A stretch of 64,000 bases of DNA from Erinaceus europaeus (taxonomy: Eukaryota; Chordata; Mammalia; Eulipotyphla; Erinaceidae): contig NC_080171.1 of NCBI RefSeq assembly GCF_950295315.1, positions 115,377,064 through 115,441,063 of the forward strand, given 5' to 3'. Under the pieces are notes generated by a model. The model did not search any database and was not told where the DNA came from. It was given only the letters and a program-made list of their open reading frames with translations. Positions within the stretch are counted from its first letter, which is position 1, and every line of letters starts with the position of its first letter. The translations under genes and the position numbers were made by a program. Of the stretch, positions 50,490 through 62,734 are shown in pieces.

Positions 50490-52037
50490 TATCAGAGACT
50501 GCTCTCTCTATGTCTTATCCTACCAAAAAGAGGTAGGAGAGCACCAAAGCCCCTTCTCCTTCCAGTTTCATCTGAAAGTGGAAGGTACACAGACTCTCAA
50601 CTTAAAGTAGAATATTACAGTTCACTTTTAGAATAACAGTAGAAAGCCTGTCCACAATTATGCAAGGAAAAGTGTTAGGATACAGCAGTGCCACATCATT
50701 AGCTTAAAAAAAAAAACAACATCTAAATGAAATGGGCCCGAGATGAAGTTGTGTTTTCTAAAGAGGTACACCTCACCAATCCAGACTATATTAAGAGTTA
50801 GTCTACAGCAAATCAGTTTATAATTAATAGTTCAGATAGTAGTTTTCCTTATCAAACCTTCCTTCCTCGGTTCAGAGGATTTGTGTGATGTTTGTTCATT
50901 CCCCCTCTTCCTTTATTTGTGTCCTGACTTCACTTTGATTCGCCAATCAAAACTGAATTTACATTTCAGTGTTTTCAGAATATAAGGATTCCCCCCTCCC
51001 CCGGTCTTTCTTAGGGTTTTTCTCAAAGGTTGTCCTCCCCCCCCCCCCCCGTTTACAACAAGCAAAATCATAACTCATTCTGACCACATATCTAACATCA
51101 CACTACAAAGACTGGCTACAGGAGAACAAAGCCTTGCCTGGCTTCTCTAGTAATTCCCCAGAAGCCTGCAAACCAATTTCAATACAAGACACCCATTGAG
51201 ACTTTCAGTACAGTCACTGCAGAGTAGCTACTCCTCAGCTCTCCAAGGCTGATGAACATGCCCATTACACAACTGCTGAAATATTAGTCTCATTTCCCAA
51301 AGTAATCAGATTTCTTTCCAGTCAATGCAGGCATGGAACAGCATGCCCAAGAGTTTACTTTCCCATTATGAACCCTGTTTGTGTTTACTCTCACATCTGC
51401 TTCAAATCATGCTGGCTGAAACTTGCAGAAAGATGAAACTAGTCTCATGCAAATTCAGATACTTAAAAAAAAAAAGGCTGAGCCGTAAAGCAAAATGAAA
51501 ATGTCACCAGGAAATTAAATGCAACTTATTTATGAAATAGCAAGTCAAAGTGCTCAGCAATATTTTTAAAACTTCTGCTAAGGATCTCTCTTTTTTTGCA
51601 GAAAATGATTTATTATTTGGCTTGATACTGTTGCTTCTTCCTTTAACATCTGGTCCGTACTGTCACCAAGCAGGTTTCCCTAAGTGGTGGTCATGGCCAC
51701 CTCTCTGAGTCTCAATCCTTAGACCCCGCTGCTTCGCTGTCAGTGCCTCTCATTCAAGACTCCACCTTCCACTGACGGGACACCCTCCTGCTGCTGCTTT
51801 GAGAAATTATTGAACTTGTCATGTGTCTTTGTTCTCTCACCCAACAAATCTGAAACGTTTGAGCTGCAAGGACTTCGTAGAGTGCCGTAAACAAAGCAAA
51901 GAACCCTCAACCTCCGTGTGAAGAGAGAATGGTGTTTTGATTGAGCTAGCCTAGAACAGCATTGTCATGCAGCTTGTAAGTTCAGTGAAAACCACTTTTC
52001 ATTCCAAAAGAGTTTCAATTAGAAATATCACAGTGGA
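50490..52037. other. Unique sequence, repeat-poor
   Basis: 1.5 kb with no recognised repeat. C runs are at 50990-51002 and 51034-51049. No domain in any frame. Confidence 0.5.
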
Positions 52038-52430
52038 GGGCCGGGCGGTAGTGCACCCGGTTTAATGCACACAGTATGAAGTGCAGGGACCCAAGGGAGG
52101 ATCTGGGTATGAGCCCCCCCCCCCCCCCCGGCTTCCCACCTGCAGGGAGGTCGCTTCATGAGTGGTGGAGCAGGTCTGCAGGTGTTTCTTTCTTTCTTCA
52201 TCTCTATCTTACTCTCTCCTCTCAATTTCTCTCTGCCCTATCCAATAATAATAAATAAATAAAAGACCGCCAGGAGAAGTGGATTTATAGTACTGGCAGT
52301 GAGCCTTAGTGATGACTCTGGAGGCAAAAATAAAAAAGAAAGAAAGAGAGATAGAGAGAGAGAGAGAGGAAGGACAGAAGGAAGGAAGAAAGAGGAAGGA
52401 AGAAAGGAAGGAAAAAAAGGAAGGTAGGTA
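52038..52430 (+). mobile_element. SINE-A variant with GA/GGAA tail
   Basis: 'GGGCCGGGCGGTAGTGCACC', a C14 expansion in the B-box region, 3' domain 'CCGCCAGGAGAAGTGG ... CTCTGGAGGC', then about 90 bp of GA and GGAA repeats. Confidence 0.9.
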
Positions 52431-52444
52431 GGTCCAAATGTGAA

Positions 52445-52520
52445 CTGGACTGGGAAATAGCTCACTTGGTAGAGTGTACACCTAACCTCATGAGTGAGGC
52501 TCCAGCATAGCACTGCGAAA
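52445..52520 (+). mobile_element. SINE-C, tRNA-like head
   Basis: 'ATAGCTCACTTGGTAGAGTG' is very close to a tRNA D-arm (A box). The rest (GAGGCTCCAGCATAGCACTG) is diverged. Not a functional tRNA: there is no acceptor or anticodon-arm pairing that I can build. Confidence 0.5.
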
Positions 52521-52835
52521 AAAGAACTTAAATCAGTGAATATTCTATGGACTACAAACTATTCAAGAATCTGGGCAAGAAATCTACTTTGACACTTGCA
52601 ATAAGTTTTAGGAGAAAGATACTGTTCCCCAAGACTTGTTTCATAATAGCCCTCCCATTAAGCTTTTTCTCTGTATGCATGCACTTATTCTATCTCTCCC
52701 TCTTTCTTTCTCCCTCCTCTCCTTTCTTTCTGGCTTTCTTTACATACAATCAACAACTCCACTGGGGAAAAGAAAAAAAAATTGATGATATGGTACCTCT
52801 TTTTCCAGAAAACTTTGTGATCTGAATAGACAGTT
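52521..52835. other. Unique sequence
   Basis: Nothing recognised. CT-rich at 52693-52740. Confidence 0.4.
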
Positions 52836-53850
52836 TTCTTAAGAAGATATACACATGGCCCACAGACATATGAAGAAACACTCCACTTCACTCAGCATTA
52901 GAGAAATGCAAATTAAAACCACATTGAGATCCATCTTCACACTGTGAGAATGGTGCCCATCAACAAAACAGGAAATGACAAGTGTTCATGAGAATGTGGA
53001 GAAAAGGGAACTCTGCTACACTGCTGGTGGGGATGCAAACTGATGCAGTCCTTACCAAAAACAGTACAGAGAGTCCTTAAACAGATCAAAATGGAAGACC
53101 TTAGGAGTCAGCAGCGCCAGTTGTAGGCATATATGCAAAGGACATGAAAACGCTACTTTGAAGGGCCATGTGCTCCTCTATGCTCATGAATGCACTATTC
53201 ACAAAAGCCAAGGAGTGGAAGCAGCCTAAATGTCCATTGACAGATGACTGGATAAAGAAGTTATGGGATATATACTCCATGGAATACTACTCTGCAATTT
53301 AAAAAGATGATGATGTATTCTTTTTTAAAAATCATTGTTTTTTAAATTTTTATTTATTTACTATTGGGTAGAAACAGAGAAATTGAGAGGGGATGGGGAT
53401 ATAGAGAGGGAGAGAGACAGAGAGACACCTGCAATCCTGCTTTACCACTCATGAAGCTTTCCCCCTGCAGGTAGGGACCAGGGGCTTGAACCCAGGTCCT
53501 TGCACACTATAGTTTGAGTGCTCAACCAGATGCGCCACTGCTTGGCCCCTTGATGATGTATTCTTAAGGACAAAAATGAATGGAACTGGAGGTGATTATG
53601 GTTAGTGAAGTAAGTAAGAAGTTGAAAGACAACAATAAGTCTCAATGTGGAATACAGATACCTGAAACACATACACATGAACTTGCCAAAAAAAAGCAAA
53701 CTGTTTCTAAGACTTTTGTGAGGACTATGGTGGGAGTGAGGCACAGAACTTTGATAGTGAATTTAATATGGAAATATACACCTGTACTTTATAATAATGG
53801 AAACCATTATTACTCACTAAAGTAGTTATACTTAAAAATTAAAAAAAAAT
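52836..53850 (+). mobile_element. L1 ORF2 3' part, split by SINE-B
   Basis: 'GAAATGCAAATTAAAACCAC', 'CTGCTGGTGGGGATGCAAAC', 'TGTCCATTGACAGATGACTGG', 'GGAATACTACTCTGCAAT', then after the SINE 'GGAACTGGAGGTGATTATGG' and a 3' end with A9 near 53842. Sense strand, frames decayed. Confidence 0.88.
53323..53550 (-). mobile_element. SINE-B in L1
   Basis: Target duplication TGATGATGTATTCTT at 53308-53322 and 53551-53565. 'TTACTATTGGGTAGAAACAG' to 'GCGCCACTGCTTGGCCCC'. Confidence 0.94.
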
Positions 53851-55122
53851 CTTTGTGCTCTAAGGTAGAGTTACGTGGGAACAAGAAGGGTCTCCAATAC
53901 ACACCCTCCTGTCAGAAAAGAAGCTTCAAGCTCTGAATTCTTTCCTTCTGGTTATTGCTTGGAACCTGTCAGAACCTGATCTAAGAGAAGTACAGAAAGC
54001 CTCATGATAATTTGTGAGGAGGTTCTGAGAACAAGCATGATCAGGGACCCCTTGTAAGCCGTGGCATTTCAGAGGGCCAACCAAGAGCAGTGGCCTGGGA
54101 AGCGCTCACACCCAGAGCCAGAGCTCCATCTGTGGCAAAGTCCAGCGCTCTCAGGAACAAGAGAAGTTAACCTTGAGATGGGAAGGTGCTTGGAAAAGCC
54201 AGTGCCCTGCAATCCTGCTGTTCACTGTATGGTAAATGTTTCTGGAGTGCTTCCATGACTGGCTCCAGAGATACAAAGATAAACAGGACACAGTTCCTGT
54301 CCCAATGGAGCTAGTGAAACGGTGAGTAAGTTGTCCAGGTGAGTGAATCATAATGTGACCAGGATGTAGATAGTAGCTGGGACAACACACCATGAACAGT
54401 GGGTCAGGGACAGCACTGGCCAGCCTCACCCACCAGCAGTAACCCAGCCATGTTCTACTTTTCCTTGACCAGACTAGTTTCCAACACAGACAAAAAAGAA
54501 TCAGATAACAAACATAACAGATGGAAGGATAGTCATTATGGGATTTGATAATATTAGATGTACTTTTTCAAATCCAATCATCTTAGAACCTTCTCAGTCA
54601 TCAAAGCATAGACATAAGCATTTGGAATGACTAAAAGTTATACACCTCCACTAGGTTGTCAGGAACTTGAGCTGACAATAGCGTCTTAAATCAAAAGCCC
54701 AAACAGCCTCCATTCAGGGCTATCTGAGATGCCCCACAGCACTAGGATTTGTTACATATATCAACCTGGAACTCACATGAAGATGCTACTCAGGAAATAT
54801 TGAGATGGGGACATAAGTGGAGTATGTCAATCATACAGTATGTAGATTCTCTTCTTTTCAAAAGAACTAACTAAATCTGTGGTCTCACTTTCATTACCCA
54901 AGAAGTTTCTAAAATGTATGAATTTGAATTTGACAACTGTCTCTTCTACTAATGAAAAAAAAAAAAACATATAGATTATGCCCCCTCCTTATGCTAATTG
55001 TAGTGAATCTAATTCCAAGCTCATTTGCTTACAGTGTAAGGTGTGCTTTGCAGAGCCAGGTCCTCACACGTGTGCATCCAGACTGACATTTTCATTCAGA
55101 TAGAGTGAGTGACACAAAAAGG
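53851..55122. other. Unique sequence
   Basis: About 1.3 kb. No repeat or gene recognised. A14 run near 54955. Confidence 0.5.
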
Positions 55123-56140
55123 AAGAAACAGTCTGGGGTCCACGTCAGGGGACCATGGGATTCCCACATAGATATGATGGGCTTAAACCTCTAACAGGTG
55201 CCTCTGTCTACCATCACTGGTCACTTCCATCGGGAACAGCATCATAAGCCCTCTGTGGGCCTCTACAGGACTTTGCCCTTGATGCAGAACAACAAACTGC
55301 CCCAAAGGGAAGCTGTGTCAATATACTCTGCCACTGGTCCTGAACTGCTCCTGAAATGAGTGCAGCCTAGAATGTTCCTAGCTGTGACCATGGAATTTGA
55401 ACTCAGACCTACAGGGATTCAGAGGTTACACAGGCTCCTGTGCTCAATATGAATAGACATGGGCCCTAGGTCAGATCAGTGGGGTTTACAGTTAATGGTA
55501 TTTATATATTTTCCCCATATTTGGGAGCTACTCTTTGCCCTGATCCAGCTTTATACTCTTATTTCCAACTCTAATACCATCTTCCCAGACAATCAATCTC
55601 AGGCAAAAGTTAGTAAAGTAAAGTCATGGGCCCCTTGGAATATATCTAAAACAGACTTCCTAGCTTCTTCCAACATAAAGACCCTAAATCTCACCTGCTA
55701 TACTCTTACCTCTAGACAATAATAATCTTGCTGATTATTAAACAATTTGTTCTGCTCTATATCTTAATGCTTTTCAGCCACCAAGCTGTAGATGCTACCA
55801 TGACACCAACCTGACCTCCCTGGGCAGATGACCTTCCCAGTATGCCCTGGAACCCCACCTCCCCAGAGCCCTGCCCCACTAGGGAAAGACAGAAACAGGC
55901 TGGGGGTATGGACTGACCTGCAAACCTCCATGTACAGTGGAGAAGCAATTACAGAAGCCAGACCTTTCACCTTCTGCACCGCATAATGATCCTGGGTCCA
56001 TACTCCCAGAGGGATAAAGAATAGAGAAGCTTCCAATAGAGGGGATGGGATATGGAACTCTGGTGGTGGGAGTTGTATGAAATTGTACCCCTATTATCCC
56101 ACATTCTTGTCAATCATTATTAAGTCACTAATTAAAAAAA
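55123..56140 (+). mobile_element. X element, about 1 kb
   Basis: 'GATTCCCACATAGATATGATGG' (5' part), 'GGGGTTTACAGTTAATGG', 'CCCCTTGGAATATATCTAA', 'CCACTAGGGAAAGACAG', 'CAGAGGGATAAAGAATAG', 'CAATCATTATTAAGTCAC', then an A/GA-rich tail. Collinear with 23190-24260. Confidence 0.85.
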
Positions 56141-56144
56141 GAAA

Positions 56145-56305
56145 AAGAAAAAGAGGAAGACACAGAGAGAGTGACAGACACTATTGCACTGGAATTTTTT
56201 TTTGGGGGGGGTTGCCAGTGCCATGTATTCCCATGTGGCGCTTGGGTTCACACCTGGCTGTGCACATGTAAGACAGAGTCCTGCCTGGTGAGCTGACTCT
56301 TAGTT
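56145..56305 (-). mobile_element. SINE-C
   Basis: 'GGCGCTTGGGTTCACACCTGG' (inverse B box region) and 'CCTGCCTGGTGAGCTGACTC' (inverse A box). GA-rich tail part at left. Confidence 0.45.
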
Positions 56306-57295
56306 ACTGCTTACAGTGCATGTTTTGCCAACCTGTTCTTATCCCTCCTCATTTCAACCAAGCATACTCCTAAGATTTCTTCTGAGAAAAACTTCATAGG
56401 GGAAATTACTGTACAATAAACCCTTTAAAGGAAGAATTCCTTCCCAAATGAACACCAGCCTTTCCAGAGTGTGGTCTATAACAAGCATGCTTTGCAAGCA
56501 GGAGCCGGCTCTGCCCATTCAGGGCAAGCGTAGACCCACCCCATGGTTGGTTCTCTGCGGATTTGCAAGTCTCATCTGCATTAGTTAATATTCTTTGTGC
56601 TCCTACTATTTGGCCAGGAAGCTCTCTGATAGAACTTTTACTCCTGGTACAAATGAAAAACTGCCCATTCTACGAGTGTCCATATAAAAATGACCGTTTT
56701 CAGGTTTCAGTGATGAATGTGTTTAGCAGGACTCAGCAGTCTCAATCTAGCTACAAAAATTGGTCACCTCTGGGCACTGGAGAAGAGAAGCAAGAGACAT
56801 GACTTAGGAATCCTAAGGCAGCTTTAAGCATATTTACTCTCCTCCCACTGATTGATCCCTTCTCTGCATTCTTTCTGGAATCTCCTCCTCCTCTTCTTCT
56901 TCTTCGTTTCCTATTTTTTATACATTGAGGCACAATAAAACCTTTAGGGGGTCTCTTGATAAGGACTAAAGGATCCCTACATCTTCAAAGGCAGAAATCA
57001 ACACAAAGGTTGAAGGCTTCCGGCACTGTTCCTTCCATTCCAGGCCCATGTTGTAGTTGGCTTCTGGTCTACAAGCAGTTTCTTCATTAAAATCTCCCAG
57101 TACAGGTAGGAATTTGAGGCATTCACAGTTAGTCTCCAGTAGCAACAGAAAGACAGTTAGCTAAGATGGTGATCACCAGACGGCGATCTGATGGTGGGCC
57201 TATTTCTTCTGCTACTCAAAAATCATAAAGAAACCTTCTACACATTTATGTACTTTAGCAGCTTCTCCTAAACAGTTAAAGTGCTGACCCGGTCT
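56306..57295. other. Unique sequence
   Basis: No repeat or gene recognised. A short CTT/CTC tract lies at 56880-56905. Confidence 0.5.
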
Positions 57296-57306
57296 AAAGA
57301 ATGAAC

Positions 57307-57611
57307 ACAGGGGACGGGCGGTAGCACAGCGGGTTAAGTGCAGGTGGCGCAAAGCGCAAGGATTGGTATAAGGATCCCGATTTGAGTCCCCGGCTCCCCA
57401 CCTGCAGGGGAGTCGCTTCACAGGCGGTGAAGCAGGTCTGCTGGTGTCTATCTTTCTCTCTCCCCCTCTCTGTCTTCCCCTCTTCTCTCCATTTCTCTCT
57501 GTCCTATCCAACAATGATGACAGCAATAACAACAATAATAATAACAACAGCAACAATAAAACAACAAGGGCAACAAAAGGGAATAAATAAATAAATTTAA
57601 AAAAGAAGAAA
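57307..57611 (+). mobile_element. SINE-A without 3' domain
   Basis: Target duplication AAAGAATGAAC at 57296-57306 and 57612-57622. Head 'GGACGGGCGGTAGCACAGC'. Tail GGGAATAAATAAATAAATTT, identical in type to 26332. Confidence 0.95.
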
Positions 57612-57622
57612 AAAGAATGAAC

Positions 57623-58603
57623 GTTGTATATTTTTTCATTCACAGTGATAAATAAAATTAATGCTAGTTCATAAATAATTGGGTTTGTCATTACTGTTGA
57701 GAATTCTGAGCAACTCTGGGCACCTTGATGGCATCAGGCAATGCTGAACTATGCAAAATGATTGTCTCCCATTCTAAGAGAACACATTTTGTTTAACTGA
57801 TGAAGATTGAGTCTAATTCTTCATCTCACTGGCTACCAAAGACAACAGGAAGCATGGGAGAGGTGTGGCTTCTTGACAATTCCCCATGCACAGGACTGTG
57901 GCTGATGGCAGAAACTGCATTGCTTTAAGAGGCCAAGTTGAGTTTTATATACTTTATGATAAGGGTCCTTGCAGGCACTGGAAGAAGCTACAAGAAAATG
58001 AAAGCTTTTTGAATTCAATTATTCTCACTTTTAGCTATTTACTAGAGAAAAGAGAAAACATATGATTCCTAACTTTTGACTTCAAAAAAGGTAACTTGAG
58101 ACAGTACCTTACAGTCACTGAGATGGTACTCACCCCAGGCAGTCCTGGGCACAGGCGACTGACCAGAAACACCCAAGATGACGAGCCTACTGGGACTCAG
58201 CAGAAGAGGTGTGCAAGGAGCCCCAGTTAAGGGCTTCCTGTTGAGCTTTCCAAGTACAAAAGTCAGGGGCAAGCTCTTTCAGTCTGTTTGGAGCTGTGAT
58301 AGTCACTAGTATTTTCTTCACTGACTAGGTATCCAATTAATGAGTTGCCTGGATAAGGCCATGCCTTGTCCCAGCTGCCAGACTCCTGCTTTTTTTTTTT
58401 TTTTTCACCACCTAGTAGGCACAAATGTGCCTGGCAGGACTGTGGGGATTCTATGAAACAGTTTATTCTCACTGGAGTCTTCGCCTTTCTCTGGTTCTGA
58501 TAACCACTGTTGCAGTAGTCTAGGCAACAAACTGCAGGACAAGGTCACGATATCCTGAGCCATGTAGTGGTGTTTTGAGAAGACCCACTATCTACTACCA
58601 GGT

Positions 58604-58641
<38 letters not shown>

Positions 58642-58944
58642 CTGATCCCTATCTAGCTAGCTAGCTACCTATCCTGGCCAGATTTCCCACTTCCTATTGC
58701 TCAGATTGTCCTGGTTGGTCACATGCCTGTGATTCTTTGTTGCCTATCACAAAGTATTATGAAGGTCAATTCACTGGGTATTAAAATGCCACCATCTACC
58801 CTCCCTTTTTCTTTGCTTCAGTTAGATTAAGATTGTCCTTCAAGAGCTTAGTGGTCTTTTGAAGAAAAAAGAAAAACTACCTGCAGAATAAAATGCACCT
58901 AATACCATGACCCAGAAACATTTTTTAAAGCTCACTACCTTATT
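57623..58944. other. Unique sequence with (CA)n
   Basis: About 1.3 kb. T15 at 58391-58405, (CA)n at 58607-58639 and short CTAG repeats near 58652-58670. No gene recognised. Confidence 0.5.
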
Positions 58945-59735
58945 TTAAAAAAATTTTAATTTATAAAAAGGAAACACTGAGGGGGTCGGGTGGTAGCACA
59001 TTGGGTTAAGCGCACATGGCGCAAAGCACAAGGACCAGCGCAAAGCACAAGAACCGGCGTAAGGACCCTGGTTCAAGCTCCCGGCTCCCCACCTGCAGGG
59101 GAGTCGCTTCACAGGCGGTGAAGCAGGTCTGCAGGTGTCTGTCTTTCTCTCCTTCTCTCTGTCTTCCCCTCCTCTCTCCATTTCTCTTTGTCCTATCCAA
59201 CAACGAATGACATCAACAACAACAATAATAACCACAACAAGGCTACAACAACAAGGACAACAAAAGGGGAGAAAATGGCCTCCAGGAGCAGTGGATTCAT
59301 GGTGCAGGCATTGAACCCCAGTAATAATCTTGGAGGAAAAAAAAAGGAAACACTGACAAAACCATAGGATAAGAGGGGTACAATTTCCACCACCAGAACT
59401 CCATATCCCATCCCCTCCCCTGATAGCTTTCCTATTCTTTATCCCTCTGGCAGCATGGACCCAAGGTCATTGTGGGGTGCAGAAGGTGGAAGGTCTGGCT
59501 TCTGTAACTGCTTCCCTGCTGAACATAGGCGTTGGCAGGTCGATCCATACTCCCAGCCTGTCTTTCTCTTTCTCTAGTGGGGCAGGGCTCTGGGGAAGTG
59601 GGACTCTAGGACACATTGGTAGGGTCTTCTGCCCAGGGAAGTCCTTTTGGCTTCATTGTATCATCTGGAACCTGGTGGCTGAAAAAAGAGTTAACAAACA
59701 AATGGCTGACTAATCATGAACCTACTGGCTGGCAT
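58945..59735 (-). mobile_element. X element split by SINE-A
   Basis: A T/A-rich 3' tail at left. After the SINE: 'CCATAGGATAAGAGGGGTAC', 'GGGGTGCAGAAGGTGGAAGG', 'CTCTAGTGGGGCAGGGCTC', 'GCCCAGGGAAGTCC'. About 430 bp of X in all. Confidence 0.85.
58981..59340 (+). mobile_element. SINE-A with duplicated head segment
   Basis: Perfect 16-bp target duplication AAAAAGGAAACACTGA at 58965-58980 and 59341-59356. In the head, GCGCAAAGCACAAGGACCA is followed by a near copy (GCGCAAAGCACAAGAACCG), a tandem duplication between A and B boxes. 3' domain complete. Confidence 0.95.
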
Positions 59736-60020
59736 AGTTCAGATGATGAGTTGGGGGGGGGGGTTTCACTACCTTAATTTTTATGAGGAGCTGTAGCCTT
59801 GCCAACACTCATACATAACAATAAAAACAAACAGCACCTAGTCTTCTCTTTAGAGTAAATCCACCACATTGTTGACACAATTATCAGTTAGTATTAAAAG
59901 AGAAATCAACTCAAAGTCATGCTAATCATTAGCACAACCAATGATTTAAACTGATATTTCCCTGAGGAATATTTTTTCTTCATAAGATGCAAACCAGATT
60001 TCTTTAAAAATAAGACAAAT

Positions 60021-60335
60021 AGTGGGGCTGGGCGGTAGTGCAGCGGGTTAAGCACACATGGTGCAAAGTGCAAGGGCTGGCATAAGGACCCTGGTTTGAA
60101 CCCCCTGGCTCCCCACCTACAGCATGGGGGGGTCGCTTCATAAGCAGTGAGGCAGGTCTGTAGGTGTCTTTCTCCCCATCTCTCTCAATTTCTCTGGCCT
60201 ATCCAATAACAATGACAGCAACAACAACAACAACAATAAACAACAAGGGCAACAAAAGGGAAAAAAGAGCCTCCAGGAGCAGTGGATTCGTAGTGCAGGC
60301 ACCAAGTCCCAGAGATAACCCTGGAGGCAAAAATA
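60021..60335 (+). mobile_element. SINE-A
   Basis: AAGACAAAT at 60012-60020 and 60336-60344. B box mutated (GGTTTGAACCC). CAA block and 3' domain complete. Confidence 0.92.
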
Positions 60336-60345
60336 AAGACAAATG

Positions 60346-60510
60346 GGGTTGGTAACACAGCTCTTTTGGAAAGACAGCTTGCTTTGTCATGAATGTGACC
60401 CTGGTTCCCCCACAGTGGAGGAAATTTTTGATGCTGTGATGTCTTTCTCTCTGTCTCTGCATTTCTATCTGAAAAGTCAGTCTGGAACAGTGGAAAATCC
60501 ATGAAGACCA
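60346..60510 (+). mobile_element. SINE-C
   Basis: 'GGGTTGGTAACACAGCTC', 'GACCCTGGTTCCCCC', then a CT-rich stretch and 'ATTTCTATCTGAAAAG'. Directly follows the target duplication of the previous SINE. Confidence 0.45.
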
Positions 60511-60523
60511 AATTTAAAAAAAT

Positions 60524-60812
60524 ATATCAGTTAAGTGCACATGTTACCACGTACAAGTGTCTGGGCTAGAGCCCCTGACCCCTATTGGCAGGAGGAAAGC
60601 TTCACATGTGGTGAAACAAGACTATAGGTGTCGCCCTTTCTCCCTCTCTACTTCTCCCTTCTCTGTCAATTCCTCTCTGTCCTATCAAATAAAAAAAATT
60701 GAAAGTAAAAAAAAAAAAAATTAAAATGGTCACCAAGAGTGGTGGATTATTTGTGAAGACATGGAGTCCCAGCAATAGCCCTGGTAGCAAAATGATGATG
60801 ATGATGATGATA
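60524..60812 (+). mobile_element. SINE-A variant with (ATG)n tail
   Basis: The head is 5'-truncated (starts at CAGTTAAGTGCACATG). 'GAGCCCCTGACCCC', 3' domain 'CACCAAGAGTGGTGG ... CCCTGGTAGC', tail (ATG)7 at 60793-60812. Confidence 0.8.
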
Positions 60813-60948
60813 ATGTAAGATTAATGTAAGCAAAGTCTAAATTATTAGGTGAATTCCCAAAATTCAATGGCAATTGAGTCATCCTGCAACTGATAATCAT
60901 TTTCCCCCTATGGAAACAAGAGAACAATAATTTAGCCCCTTGATTTCT

Positions 60949-61289
60949 TTTTTTTTTTTTTCCTCCAGGGTTATTGCTGGGCTCGGTGGCTGCACCATGA
61001 ATCCACTGCTCCTGGAGGTCATTTTTTCCCCCTTTTGTTGCCCTTGTTGTTGTAGCCTCATTGTGGTTATTATTATTGCCATTGTTGATGTTGTTCGTTG
61101 TTGGATAGGACAGAGAGAAATGGAGAGAGGAGGGGAAGACAGAGAGGCGGAGAGAAAGACAGACACCTGCAGACCTGCTTCACCGCCTATGAAGCGACTC
61201 CCCTGCAGGTGGGGAGCCGGGGGCTCGAAGCCGGTCCTTGCGCTTTGTGCCACGTGCGCTTAACCCACTGCACCACCACCCGACCCCCC
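60949..61289 (-). mobile_element. SINE-A, young
   Basis: CCCTTGATTTCT at 60937-60948 and 61294-61305. 'CCTCCAGGGTTATTGCTGGGC' to 'CACCACCACCCGACCCCCC'. Near consensus, but a deletion of about 20 bp removes much of the B box (GGGGCTCGAAGCCGG). Confidence 0.95.
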
Positions 61290-61305
61290 TAGACCCTTGA
61301 TTTCT

Positions 61306-61734
61306 AAGCTTTGTTATTCAATTCTGAATCTGAGGCCCTGTGAATACAGAAAAAAAAAAGACGGGTAGAAGATGGGACGGTAGAAGGTTGGGGAAGAAGC
61401 TTCTGGGGTCAAGAAACATGAGGTGCAGAATCTCCTGGTAAGTAGGAGGGGAGAGGGAGCTTTTCTGGCTTCTAGTGATATGCCAGGCTTCTTCATATGA
61501 AACGTCATCGAAAGCAGCATTTTGAAATAGTACAGTTTGGATTACTGTGACAACTTCTTGTACCTTCTTCCAATCATGTTTGTCCAAATTATGTATTTCC
61601 TTTTGCTGACCTCCTGAAATCAGTTCGTTCACAATACGTTTGTGTCACTGGGCCCATGAAGAGAAATGGGTTAAGTAGAGGGGTTCAGGATAAGTGGAGG
61701 AAAGTCTTTTACCTAGGTATCCATCAAAATATTC
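61306..61734. other. Unique sequence with coding-like minus-strand stretch
   Basis: The minus strand is open from 61644 to about 61318 with a composition that looks more protein-like than the surrounding frames (61644-61470 especially, with K/D/W/E-rich text). It begins right after an in-frame TGA and has no recognised domain. It could be a remnant exon, a pseudogene or chance. Confidence 0.3.
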
Positions 61735-61845
61735 GCCATGATGGTTATGCAAACAGGTTTGCATGCTGAAAGCTCTGAAGTCCCAGGTTCAATCCCCTGT
61801 ATCACTATAAGATGGACCGGAGCAGTGCTCTCTTTTTTGTTTGTT
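61735..61845 (+). mobile_element. SINE-C
   Basis: 'ATGATGGTTATGCAAACAGG', 'CCCAGGTTCAATCCCC' (good B box), 'GAGCAGTGCTCTC'. Same subfamily as 32512. Confidence 0.65.
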
Positions 61846-62410
61846 TGTTTAAGAAGAAAAGAAAAAAAGGAACCTGAACTCTCAGAAATTCTTTCTCATG
61901 AAACCGCGTCTGAGAATGATGGGCTGGGAAGAGCCCAGACTAGACATTTCCCCAGGATAACTGCAGACTAGACGTCATTAACCTGTCTGGATAGATAAGA
62001 TTAGACAAACTGTACATTTAAATAACTTGACAAAGGTAAAAGGCAGTGAAAACTAGACCCAATTGGCTTCTAAACACACATTCTACCTACTGCAGCCCAC
62101 TTAACCTTAAATCATAATTCAGTTCACATCCTGACTGATTTTAATTCCTCTTTCTCTTAGCAAGAGCGGGGGTGGGAGAGGGTACTGGCTAGGACTGCTT
62201 GTAACCTAGGTGTGGAATATATGAAATATATTCAGGCATGTTATGATGTACTTCTAGTCTTCAAAGGAGGGAGATGTGCATTATTCTGGGCTTTTGCTCT
62301 TCTTCATGAACTAATCCAGAATATGGCTTATGAGTAGAATCCCAGCAGTTACCCTAGATCATGAAGCAACCTCAAAGTCAGAAGCTAAGTGTTGGAGAGT
62401 GGAGCCAAAA
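61846..62410. other. Unique sequence
   Basis: Nothing recognised. Confidence 0.45.
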
Positions 62411-62694
62411 GGGGCCCGGGCAGTGGTGAATCTGGTTAAGCGCACTTAGTACTAAGTTCAAGGACTTGCATAAGGCTTCAGGTTCAAGCCCCCAGCTCCC
62501 CACCTGCAGGGAGGATACTTCACAAGCAGTGAAGTAGGTCTGCAGATATCTCTCTTTCTCTCTATTTTCCCCTCCTCTCTTCATTTCAATCTGTCCTGTC
62601 CAATAAAATAGAGAACAAAATGGGTGTGAGGAGCAGTGGATTCATAGTGCTGGCACCAAACCCCAGCGATAACACTGGAGGCAGAGAGAGAGAG

Positions 62695-62728
<34 letters not shown>
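62411..62728 (+). mobile_element. SINE-A variant with (GA)n tail
   Basis: 'GGGGCCCGGGCAGTGGTGAATC', 'AGGTTCAAGCCCCC', 3' domain 'GTGAGGAGCAGTGG ... CACTGGAGGC', then about 45 bp of GA. Same architecture as 3366-3657. Confidence 0.9.

Positions 62729-62734
<6 letters not shown>

Noticed and set aside
52445..52520. tRNA gene
   Set aside because: Only the A-box region is tRNA-like; no complete cloverleaf can be drawn and the B box is poor.
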